Shown: positions 1-9,429 of the stretch, one piece after another
Layout of the letters: every line of letters starts with the position of its first letter
How positions within the stretch are numbered: the stretch's first letter is position 1
NCBI GenBank assembly: GCA_003956705.1
Contig: QZCP01000547.1
Coordinates: forward strand, 1 to 14,129
From: Brevipalpus yothersi
Taxonomy: Eukaryota; Arthropoda; Arachnida; Trombidiformes; Tenuipalpidae
DNA length: 14,129 nucleotides
Direction: 5' to 3'
Notes under the pieces: model-generated
Databases searched by the model: none
Told to the model about the DNA's origin: nothing
What the model saw: the letters and a program-made list of their open reading frames with translations, nothing else
Program-made: the position numbers and the translations under genes

Positions 1-49
<49 letters not shown>
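1..49. repeat. (GA)n microsatellite at left window edge
   Basis: This is an uninterrupted GA dinucleotide tract from the first base to about position 49. The same repeat closes the window on the right, which suggests the sequence is a contig broken at microsatellites. All three frames through it are open, so it could mask the start of an exon. Confidence 0.97.
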
Positions 50-52
<3 letters not shown>

Positions 53-240
53 ATCCGAAAAAGAACACAAAAGGAACTCTTGTAGGTTTTTTGAAGCATG
101 ATCGCTCTTCATGTATCGATGAAGAACATGCTAGTGTTGGTCAGTACCAAGATTCTTGTCTCTCATGGCAACTCATCTCATCTTATATGTGTGTTAAGAA
201 TTCCGGAGAAAAAAGTCCAGATATTGATGACCAGAAGGTA
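49..240 (+). other. Open frame ending in a donor-like site; possible partial exon
   Basis: The frame beginning at base 1 is open through position 240, with stop TGA at 241-243. After the GA repeat it encodes about 60 residues of balanced composition containing three cysteines and ending in an acidic stretch (SPDIDDQK). The last codon AAG is followed by GTATGA, which resembles a 5' splice site at 237/238. The upstream part would be an exon beginning in or beyond the GA repeat. I do not recognise a family and found no convincing next exon. It could be chance, a decayed gene, or the 3' part of a gene outside the window. Confidence 0.15.
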
Positions 241-243
241 TGA

Positions 244-2850
244 TCATCTTCCTCTCCCACAGGAAGTGGCTACGATTAGGCCTGGAGAATGGAAAGCTGG
301 GGGGGTTGGATTTTATCCACAGAGTTTTATCACCCGACTAATGAGCTGAGTTAGAGGCTATACCTCGCATGGATGATCTGAAAACTATCTATCATGATAC
401 AGAGTTGTCACATTCAGACACTTCATGATAGTGTGGTGATGAATGTGTACGATAGTCTGGGAGACTGTCTCATATTGTTCCTCTGTTCAAGGAGAAAATC
501 GAGTGGTTTTGGATGGAAAAAGAATCAAGATCTTGAGAAAAGTTCTCAGCAGAACTTGTTCCAAATGATAAAAAAACGAGGAAAAGTAAACGAGAATAGC
601 AATGGAATTCTTTTCTTTCCATCTCTCTTTCTATATTCCTCTTTTTCTCTTTTCTTCTCTCTCTCTCTCTGTATAAAAAAATAGATTAAATAGGTAAGCT
701 CAGAAAAATGCCTTGTGTGAACCATATGTGTGAGGAGAAGAAGAAAATGTATTCTCTCTGGTATTCCCATAAGATCGTTGGTAATGCGAGATTGAAAGGA
801 TCAAATATTCAAATCGCGGCGAAATAAATTAGCTAGGTTCATATTGAACCCAAATCTGAGAGGTTAACCTGGATGCAACCCGCACATGTGTTTGTCGTAC
901 TTCTCTGATGAAAATCTTTTTTTTTCTGATGCTCAGAGCAAAATTGTCTTGATTAATGATCAGCCTATGGAGTTGGTGTACTGGAATCATGAAAAATACT
1001 GTACACAAGATGTTCAAGATTGATATAACTGATTGGAAACTTGTATTTATTTTAAGAATAGATGGATTGGATATTTTTCCAATTTCCGAAGCTATTTTTT
1101 TATCAAATTCTTTATATTTCTTGAGGCTCGAAAGTACACTACTGCAAGAACCTTAATACAAACATCCAGATTCTTTCCAAAGAGATCAATGACCCATCAC
1201 CATATGATTTATATCAGGAATCTTTCTCAGTTTTTTGAGGAATTGGCATTTCAGAAGTAGACCTGCTGAAAATACTGTCAACAATAGGGGCCTACATTTT
1301 GGTCACAAAATATAGTCAAAATTGGTCGAGTTGTCATCGAAATGAGTGAAAAAAGTGTTGATTCTTATAAGTCTATTTTAGTTTCAAAAATTTCCTCAGT
1401 TTATGAATCAATTAAAACTCCATAACAACACTCACAAAACTCTTGACACCTGATTTTTTGTTCCAAGACATCGATCGATCAGAAGATATTGAACCCAATA
1501 TACAATGTACGATGAGCAATAGGATGTTAGTAGTATTCAAACCAGTATACAATGTCTCACGTGTGATGAAAAAGACACACTCGATAAGAAAGAATTAATT
1601 AGTCTGCAATTTATGAAATGAACAAACAATTCTGTTTGCTGCGAAATCTCTTGAGAGGTTAACGAACAGGGAAAGTGAATTTGATCTAATTTAGATCAGA
1701 GTCACCGATTTCATGGCTTATTCTCATTACTATGAATTCCTTTGAAAACAATCTAAGCGAATTAGAATCAGCTGGGGATCAGAACTTCCAAAGCGAGGAC
1801 TATACTCTGTCATACAAACAAATGAGCGATATTCTTATCGAAGTCATTTTGTGATTTTTTGATCCCAAAATTTGCCATAGACAGTATGATAGGCTTAATC
1901 AAAGGTAATCCCTTCGAGCAAATGAGTATTGATTGAACAGTCACCAAGCTTGGATCGATTGTTCATACTTTTGATGATGGTCCACGTGAATAATCAACTC
2001 TGATGAGCGAAGGTTAAGCAATTATTGAAACAATTGGATGAATCATTCAATCATTGAATGGAATTGAGGTCTTTCACAAAAGGTTAAATCTAGATAAGTG
2101 TGAATAATAGGAATGTCTAATTTTCATAGGATTTTATGTATTTCGAAAGACTCAACCAGAATAATGAGACAACATTTTCCGAAAATTATTTCCCTTTCCT
2201 GTAACACAAATTGTGGATCATTATTTGGAGTGAAAAGCGTTTGTGATCCCAAGTTTTATTGAGCAAATGTGTTCACTGTGTGAGTTATCAATATATAAAT
2301 GTGAATGAATATGATGAATAATTGAATGTTCATTGATAGAGTATACAGATAAAACACGATACTATAGCAAGTTCCAAAAATACGAAACTAAATGCTTCAT
2401 CCAAAGAGTGTAACAGTACTTCTATTAAGGTATCAATTTACCAATAAGATGGGCTCATCAAGCATCACAAAATGAAGAAAATGAGGAAAATATGGTTAAA
2501 GAGAAGAAGAGAAAAAATCAATACTTGTATAAGATTTATGCACAAATAGCAATCGAAATCCTTAAACAAATCTGAGTCTTTACGATAGTTTCACTAATTA
2601 TTTTGCTCTAAGCAAAAGAAAAAAATCAAGCTCCTAGGTTGGAAGGGAAAAAAGTCTTCCAAAAATACTGGAATCCAAATAAAAAGTGATTCAGAAAACA
2701 AAAGCTTCAACTAATCTTCAAAAAGAAATGTCTTTCTCAACTTTTTTCAAGACAATCAAACCAAAAGTATGATTACTAATCACACTGGTAATGTTTGATT
2801 ATGTAGATCTTGAAGATTAACGAAAAAATTGTCTTTCCACAATCAAAAAA
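244..2850. other. Long region with no supported gene
   Basis: No recognisable conserved domain and no long open frame on either strand. It contains a CT-rich low-complexity stretch at about 619-671, a 9-bp inverted repeat (389-397 with 423-431), and a short near-direct repeat sharing TATACAATGT near 1500 and 1546. There are several protein-like open frames of 35-50 codons (868-1020, 1239-1349, 1732-1854, and a short one around 1967-1984), discussed as findings. Together these could be remnants of decayed genes, but none is strong enough to call. I saw no tRNA or rRNA. Confidence 0.6.
1239..1349 (+). pseudogene. Possible remnant of a gustatory-receptor-like C-terminus (very tentative)
   Basis: This is a 36-codon open frame preceded in frame by TGA at 1236-1238 and ended by TGA at 1347-1349. 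It encodes a hydrophobic segment of the form G-I-x-I-S-x3-LL-x-IL-x2-I-x-AY-ILV-x3-Q. The layout resembles the last transmembrane helix of insect and arthropod gustatory receptors (7tm_7), whose signature is T-Y-(hydrophobic)-Q-F. The usual T of TY is A here. The codons upstream of the stop are also protein-like (18 codons ending SFSVF). A receptor pseudogene broken by one stop is one reading; chance hydrophobic sequence is equally possible. Confidence 0.12.
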
Positions 2851-2853
2851 GTC

Positions 2854-2860
2854 TATAAAA
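2854..2860 (+). promoter_or_regulatory. Candidate TATA box and initiator for the STAG-like gene
   Basis: TATAAAA lies 113 bp upstream of the chosen ATG. An ATTGG (inverted CCAAT) is at 2882-2886, and an arthropod-type initiator TCATT is at 2887-2891. The initiator A is 35 bp from the first T of TATA, slightly longer than usual. The arrangement is suggestive, but TATAAAA is common in AT-rich DNA. Confidence 0.35.
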
Positions 2861-2952
2861 ATGCGCTGCCATCTGCCCTTGATTGGTCATTGTGTGTGTG
2901 AAAGTGTGTGTATTGAATGTTAAAAAAGTAGTGATCAATAATTAATATTCAA

Positions 2953-2967
2953 GTGTGTGTGTGTGTG
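2953..2967 (+). repeat. (GT)n tract in the presumed 5' UTR
   Basis: A short GT dinucleotide run ends six bases before the ATG of the STAG-like gene. A second short TG tract is at about 2891-2900. GTG codons inside it extend the reading frame upstream, but these are not normal eukaryotic starts. Confidence 0.85.
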
Positions 2968-2972
2968 CAACA

Positions 2973-5900
2973 ATGAATACCTCAACATGTAAACGTGCAC
3001 GTTCATCAGTCAGCTTAAGTGAAACTATTGTTGGAATGGCTGATGATTCGGTGTCATCATCCAAAATGCGACGAATTTCGATGGACGATCTGTTCGCAAG
3101 TCTCGAACGAATTGATAAGCCAGCTTTATTGGCACGAAAATGGATTGAATCATATCGTAAAGATGCGGTCGAATCAATGGCCCAACTGTTAACGTTAATT
3201 GTTAATTTTGCCGGATGCAAATCAACAGTACGCAAGGAAGATTTAACGGAAGACTTTGATACCACATCAAATCAGTGTACAATCAAAATAATTGATTCAC
3301 TGTGTGCTCAATACTGTAAACAATCATCATTCGAATCATATCCATTATCATGTGTCCGATCGATGAAATGGCGTAAAATTTGCCACAATTATGTTAAATT
3401 TATTGTTATTCTCATTGAACAATGCCAACAAGGTATCATATATGATGATTATTTTTTGGCAAAATTGAACAATTTTGTTATCGCTCTATCGGACACACAA
3501 ATCCGTGCATTTCGACATACAGCCACTGTGACAGCAATCAAAATAATGACAGCAATCAGCTATGTTGTGATAACACTTCAAAGTACACTGGGCAATGGTC
3601 GAGCCCAAGAGGAAAGTCAACGGAAAAGTGTACGAAAATCAGCCAACATGATGCTATCATTTACTGGTCAATTGGAATTATATGAATCAAGGTTGAAAGA
3701 TTTGCTTGATCTGTTGAAAAATATGTTCCAATCGGTGTTTGTACGCCGAGTACGTGATAAAGTTGCCGAAATTCGTACCCAATGTGTTGCCGAACTTGGT
3801 GAATGGATCACTTTGTTACCGGAAATATTTTTACAAGATAGTAAACTTAAATACATTGGATGGTCATTTTATGATAAATCTGATTCAGTTCGCAATGCAG
3901 CGATCAGTGCCCTGATTCCTCTGTACGATTCGAATGTTGAATGTATATCACATTTGGAACTTTTCATGAGTCGTTTCAAGGATCGAATAGTCGAAATGGT
4001 ACATGATGTTGATATTGAAGTGACCACCAAGGCAATCCAGTTGATTCGATTGATATACCTACGAACACCGGAAATGTTAAGTGATAGAGATTGTGAACGC
4101 ATGTATGAACTGGTGTATTCCCAGCATTTATCGATAGCCAGGAATGCGGGCAATTTTTTGAATGACCGTCTATTTCGTGTGAATTCCAAGTATCGTGAAC
4201 GTGGTGAAGTACTGTTAACTGCACGTGGTAAAAAGAGATCACCAAATACACCGTTAATTCGTGATTTGATACAATTTTTTATCGAAAGTGAACTTCATGA
4301 TCATGCTACCTATCTGGTGGACAGTTTAATTGGTACAAATGATATGTTAAAAGATTGGGAATGTATGACCGATCTACTACTAGAAGAACCTGGTCTATTT
4401 GAAGAGCCACTCGATAATCGTCAAGAATCGGCACTAATTGATATAATGTCATCAGCTGTCCAGCAAATTGCAACCGGTGAACATCCGGTTGGTCGATCGG
4501 TGAAAGGTGTCAAAAATAAGCCCAAAACAGTTGCGGATACAAAATTATTGGAAAATGAACAGAATAAGATTACTGATCATTTTATGCATACATTACCACG
4601 GTTAGTGCTCAAGTATAAAGCTGATGATTTAAAATTGATCGGCTTATTGGAAATACCGTTACATTTTCGACTTAAAAATTATACACAATTTGTTGATGAG
4701 CTGGAAGATCTGCTGAAATTGATCAACGAAGCGGTTGATATTCACACAAATGATGAGCTACTGTTGAAATGTGCCAAAATTTATGAACATCTATACGATG
4801 AACATTTCGCTTTCCACCGGTCAGTGTGGTCAGCGAAAATATTTCTACTCGATTCACTGTTCCACCGTAAATACATACCATTAGTGAACTCATATGATAC
4901 CAGTAATTCATCTACCATACCATCTGATCTTACCATGACACTAAAGAAGTTGGCAGTGTTTGCCTCCTGTCATGATATGAGCTCTTACGATTTATGGACC
5001 AATGTTTTCCAAAGATGGATTGTGCCTGCGGAAAATGATCATCATCATCATAGACACGATATTTACTCAATTCCATCCGAAATACTCATTCAATCGATAT
5101 CTGTCACTTTCCACAATTTTCTATGGGATCTACACGATGCATCAAAATCAATGTCCACCTCATCTGGACGAATATTTCGAAGTCATTCTCGTCTGTCACC
5201 CATCAAGACACGACTAACCCAGTTTATCAAATGTTTATCCAAACTTCTTTCACACGAACGAGAAGAAGTCAATATTGAGGTAAGACTATTCCCCCTAATT
5301 GCAATTTGTTCCTCTTTCTCTCTCCTTTCTTCTCATGTGAATTCCTTTTTCTGATATTCTTCTTTTTTTGGTACAAAATAAGCAGTAAGGATGTTCTTTC
5401 TATCGAAAATATTCTTCCAATTTCCACTGGAAGCTTTTCGAGAATTTGAGATGAATCCTAGAATCTTTCACTTTAATCCTTTTGGAATATCGAATTATTT
5501 TTTCTTCTCTCTTTTCTCACAGGCTTACTCTTGTCTATGTGATCTTCTCATAATCTTCGGAAAAGGACTTACCAAAACAGTAACTGATCCAGATTCAGGA
5601 TCACTTGCCGAACTTGTGTACAAGCCGAGTATGGAGTTAGCAACGCGACTTGAGTCATTCGTTATTGATAAAGTGTACACTTATCCAGAGGATGACCCGA
5701 TGGATGGTTAGTATTTTCGATATAAGTGAGAGAAAAACATCCAATAGTGTGGTTCCATATGTGTGTGGGTGCCTATGTTGATATCGATTTATTTCTCATG
5801 TCTACCCATCTATCGTTACTGAATAATTCATTCATCGAGGATTATGATGCAACCCCAGCTCATTTGATCTGTCTACTGTTCCTTATGCATATTACATTGG

Positions 5901-6614
5901 TTGATATTTTATTTCATTTCATTTCTTTCTCTCCTCTTTCCCCTTGAATTTTTGCATAATATACAGAAATTTCCATCGGAAATATCGAGCCAATCCAACA
6001 GCTCCACACAAAACGACACATTCTTGCTGGTTTTTGCAAATTAATCGTATGCAGTGTGATTCCAATGCGTTTCGCATATCATCCAATCAAACATTATACA
6101 CAGGTAAAAATTAAATCTCACCTACCCTATATACATATATTCTACTCTATTCATGCCTGTCGAGTTTCATTATATCATGTCTAGTATTTTAATGATATTT
6201 TATGTGCCCATCAATTTTCATTATCTCTTCTTCCCCCTGAATTATATCCATTATTATCACTATCCTATTGTTTGTCCTACTAATGGATAGATGATTACTT
6301 GTTTTGAGGGAACACAAATTCTAAAATCCTTCTTCTCACATTTACTAGCTAATATTTTTTCATTTTTTGATCCTCTTTCTCTCTCTTCCTCTTTGTGTAC
6401 CCATCAACCTGCTGTATTTTGGTGGAATCCAAAGTTCTTCAATGATTATGGTGATATTGTCAAGACACTGTTGAATAGAATGCGAAAAATGAATCCCGAA
6501 ATATATACCAAAACAATGGAAAGAGTTGTACAAGATTGTTCGGCAGCAAATTCTAAGGTGAAACCAATTCGATCCGATATATCAGACTTTTTTCACCTCA
6601 GTAATTTGGATTAG
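2973..6614 (+). CDS. Cohesin subunit STAG/SA (stromalin) homologue, C-terminally short
   Basis: Four exons: 2973-5279, 5523-5706, 5967-6103 and 6435-6614, joined at GT-AG sites in phases 0, 1 and 0 to give 935 aa. STAG/SA proteins are HEAT-repeat cohesin subunits that bind the kleisin Rad21 and load or hold cohesin on chromatin in the nucleus. Family landmarks are collinear. W-I-E-S-Y-(K/R) is near the N-terminus, followed by QC(Q)xxIIYDxY and LSDxQxRAFRHT. The stromalin conserved domain lies at about 251-342 with DSxLKYxGW and SRFKDRIVxM. Next come FxESELHDHATYLVDS, LLKDWECM and LLLEEP, then DRQESALI, PVGR, CDLL(I)IF and NDYGDI. The start is the first ATG in the open frame; upstream GTG codons were rejected. 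Vertebrate STAG1/2 are about 1,230-1,260 aa. Here the protein stops some 35 codons after NDYGDI, so the C-terminal quarter is missing. A poly(A) signal follows at once. The homology is secure; whether this is the main SA or a divergent meiotic-type paralogue (compare Drosophila SNM) is unresolved. Confidence 0.93.
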
Positions 6615-6640
6615 TGTACGAGGTTGTGTTTTTGTTGTAC

Positions 6641-6646
6641 AATAAA
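6641..6646 (+). promoter_or_regulatory. Poly(A) signal of the STAG-like gene
   Basis: AATAAA begins 27 nt after the TAG stop of the STAG-like gene. It is the first such hexamer downstream and supports the gene ending here rather than continuing into further exons. Confidence 0.75.
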
Positions 6647-6667
6647 AGATGAGAAAATTTTCATGAA

Positions 6668-6679
6668 TTTATTTTTATT
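6668..6679 (-). promoter_or_regulatory. Poly(A) signals of the Rpt2-like gene
   Basis: Two overlapping minus-strand AATAAA hexamers (6668-6673 and 6674-6679) lie 56-67 nt past the TAA stop of the Rpt2-like gene. They sit about 20 bp from the plus-strand signal of the convergent STAG-like gene, so the two mRNA 3' ends probably overlap. Confidence 0.7.
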
Positions 6680-6734
6680 TATCTGGATATTGTTTGGAAT
6701 TTTTCTTTCACACAAACATAGCTTCCACATAAAG

Positions 6735-8597
6735 TTATGCAAAGAGGTCCTGATCTTTACGTTTGAGTCGCTCTTTGAATTTACAAACTTCCGATTTGGC
6801 ATGCATAAAGTCTTCTTGATTCACTTTCATTCGCTTTGCTCTCAATGCCTTGAGACCAGCTTCGGTGCATATTGCTTGTATATCAGCTCCACTATTGATG
6901 GAATAAAAGATAGATAGAAAAAGGTTCCATTAAAGAATCACAGAGATACTTGTATGAGTCTATCGGAAAAGGATGAGAGATGAAGTGGAAGACGGTAATC
7001 TCATCTTTTCGGTTGATGTTTCAGAATTTTGAAGTGATTCTGAATTTGAATTCTCTTCCAGAATAGGGAAGGATAATCACCAAAAAATGGGTTGGTGTGA
7101 ATTCATTCAAAGTCAAAAATGGTTGATGAGAAGATTAAATGAAAAACTTTTTTTCATTACCTAAGCGTATCATCTTTGATTATTTCATCCAAATCGATGT
7201 CACCAACTTTACTCATTTTGGAGGAGTGAATTTCGAAAATACGCTTTCTCGACTGAAAAAGGGTAGATGAAAGAAAAAAATATGATTTGAAGCATCTCTT
7301 GAATGAGATAAAAGAGAATGTGAGTAGAAAAATTTTCCAAGCAATAGGAGCTTTTTTTCCTGGAAAACTCCTTCAAAAATTGGAAGGGATGATGAGAAAA
7401 GGAAGAGATAAAGTTCTTATGAGTGAGTTTGATGAGAAAATTCTTCTCCCAGGAATCGAATCTGTGAAGTTTATATTGTAAAATTGTCACGCACTCTTTC
7501 ATCTGGTTTACAATTGACTTGGTATATAGAATTCAAAATGAAAAGTTCAATGTGTGTTAGGAGATAGAAAAAGGAAGGAGAATTCAGATTTTGTCAATAC
7601 ATACACGGAAATAGACTAAATTAGAATGCTGTTATTTGTGCGTGATGGGTGAAGAGTGATTTTGTGGAATAAAAACATAGACATAGACAATCGATAGATT
7701 CGCTTGGATGATGTATCTCACCTCATAATTAGGCAGTGGAATTTCAATTTTACGATCGATTCGACCTGGTCGAATGAGTGCAGGATCCAGAGATTCAACA
7801 GCATTTGTGGCCAAAATAACTTTTATATCTGATTTCTCCTCAAAACCATCCAATTGATTCAAAAGTTCAAGCATGGTACGCTGAATTTCCCGCTCTCCAC
7901 CAGAATTGTCACTATTAGATCTGTGAGATAAAAGCGAAAGAGAAAATGTTATTTGAACGTGATAAATTGAAAGATAAAGCAAACAGGATTTCATTTTCTC
8001 TCAGAAGGAAATCGAGATCACTATTCAGAATATCGATTGTCAGGAGAATACTGAAAGAGATTTGGAAACTTCTCACCTTTTACCTCCAATCGCATCAATT
8101 TCATCAATAAAAACTATTGTTGGTGCATTCTCTTCAGCCACTTTGAACATATCGCGTACCAATTTAGGACCTTCTCCGATATTTTTTTGCACCAATTCGG
8201 ATGCGACCGTATGAAGAAATGATGCGGATGTAGAATTGGCCACAGCTTTGGCTAGCAAAGTTTTTCCCGTACCAGGTGGACCATAGAGAATTACTCCTTT
8301 CGGTGGTTGAATGCCTAGAGCTTCAAAATATTCCAGGTGTGTCAATGGTAGCTCAACAGCTTCTCTTAGCTCCAAAATTTGCGATTCCATACCTCCTGTG
8401 GAGAGAATTCTCTTTCTTCACAATGGATATTCAGGAAAATATATGAGATAAGTACAAAAGATGTTGGGAAATCCAGTGTGAAATGATATTCTCATTCATT
8501 CTTTTCGATCGATGAGACAGCCGATCCATGCAAATAATTCTATGATAATGAAGCTATATTTGATTCAATGAATCCACAGAAAGAAAGAAAGAAAGAT

Positions 8598-8657
<60 letters not shown>

Positions 8658-9429
8658 AGAGAGAGACTGAGAGAAAAAGAATGCCTCAGCTCTTTGAATA
8701 TATCTCATCAGTCGACTAGATTTGTGTCAAGACGCTTAGGATATTCATTATTCATGAACAGAGAGAATTTCTATCATAGGATGATTCAGACAGTGATGCT
8801 ATACTGACCTATATCTTCGAATGTTTCACGAGGTAACTTGGTGAGCTTCATTGCCATCAAAGCTTTACTCAATGGATCTTCAATAGCACCTACCACAGCA
8901 AAATTTCGTGTTCCAAGGAGTACATTCATATTTGGTTTAACCTGTTGACGATCAACTATACTGAGTATTGGTACTAACCATTCGATGGGAGTATTTCCAA
9001 TTGTAATCACAGCTCTATCGCCAATCACTTCTTGAATGGTTGCAACGATCAAGGGAGAACCTTAATGTAGGGGTAAATGTAATTATTCATTCTGTTCAGA
9101 TCAATTGGGGCGTAAAATTTTGTCAAGAAATTTGCATCAGTAATAAAGTTAAAATAAATCGATTTGAAGATTGTGAGCTCGTCTTTGAAGGTATGCTGAA
9201 GTATTCCTTCAAAAGTAACAAACTAACCTCGTAATCTATCGACCTCTTTTTCTCGTCGATGTGCCTCAGCATCGACTTTCCGATGACTCAAACTAGCCAA
9301 ATATTCATTTTCTATTGTGAGATGGTCTTTGACTCTTTCAAGTCTTAATAGTCTCAATTTGTTGGGCAAATTTGGCAAAATTCTGGGTAAACGATTCACA
9401 GGAACAAGATCTTGATCTTTTTTACCCAT
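6735..9429 (-). CDS. 26S proteasome regulatory AAA ATPase, divergent Rpt2 (subunit 4)-like
   Basis: Six exons, read from high to low coordinates: 9429-9228, 9060-8809, 8395-8077, 7920-7722, 7252-7161 and 6891-6735. Phases 1, 1, 2, 0 and 2 all agree, giving 406 aa; human PSMC1 has 440. Rpt2 is one of six ATPases of the 19S base that unfold substrates and open the 20S gate. In order: an N-terminal helix with R-L-x-R-L-E-R-V-K-D (Rpt2 has L-K-L-E-R-I-K-D), an OB domain at about 69-135, and the AAA core. Walker A is GPPGTGKT at 190-197, Walker B IVFIDE at 245-250. SGGEREIQRTMLELLNQLDGF and the RPGR arginines at 308-311 follow, then SGADIxAICTEAGL. Oddities: the Lys-rich N-terminal extension is mostly absent. 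The pore-loop aromatic (Rpt2 K-Y-L-G) is Asn at 223 (K-N-I-G). The invariant ATNR is ATNA, and the tail ends L-F-A instead of L-Y-L/M. ATP-binding residues are intact. It is most likely a diverged paralogue, with a conventional Rpt2 expected elsewhere. Confidence 0.93.
8602..8654. repeat. (GA)n microsatellite inside intron 2 of the Rpt2-like gene
   Basis: Pure GA repeat on the plus strand (TC on the coding strand of the host gene). It is followed to about 8685 by GA runs interrupted twice by ACTG, and preceded by GAAA units. It lies entirely within the intron at 8396-8808 and does not touch coding sequence. Confidence 0.97.

Noticed and set aside
238..262. Possible intron joining the 1-237 frame to an open frame starting at 263
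   Set aside because: The intron would be only 25 nt, far shorter than the 67-469 nt of the other introns here, and the product matches nothing known.
2955..2972. Upstream extension of the STAG-like frame through the GT repeat
   Set aside because: It begins with GTG, which is not a normal eukaryotic start; the first ATG is at 2973.
2942..3265. Minus-strand open frame of 107 codons opposite the start of the STAG-like gene
   Set aside because: It lies antisense to well-conserved STAG coding sequence, has no recognisable domain, and is a codon-bias shadow.
7209..7502. Minus-strand 97-codon and overlapping plus-strand 64-codon frames
   Set aside because: They lie mainly in intron 4 of the Rpt2-like gene. 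Only the 7161-7252 part in a different phase is real exon 5.
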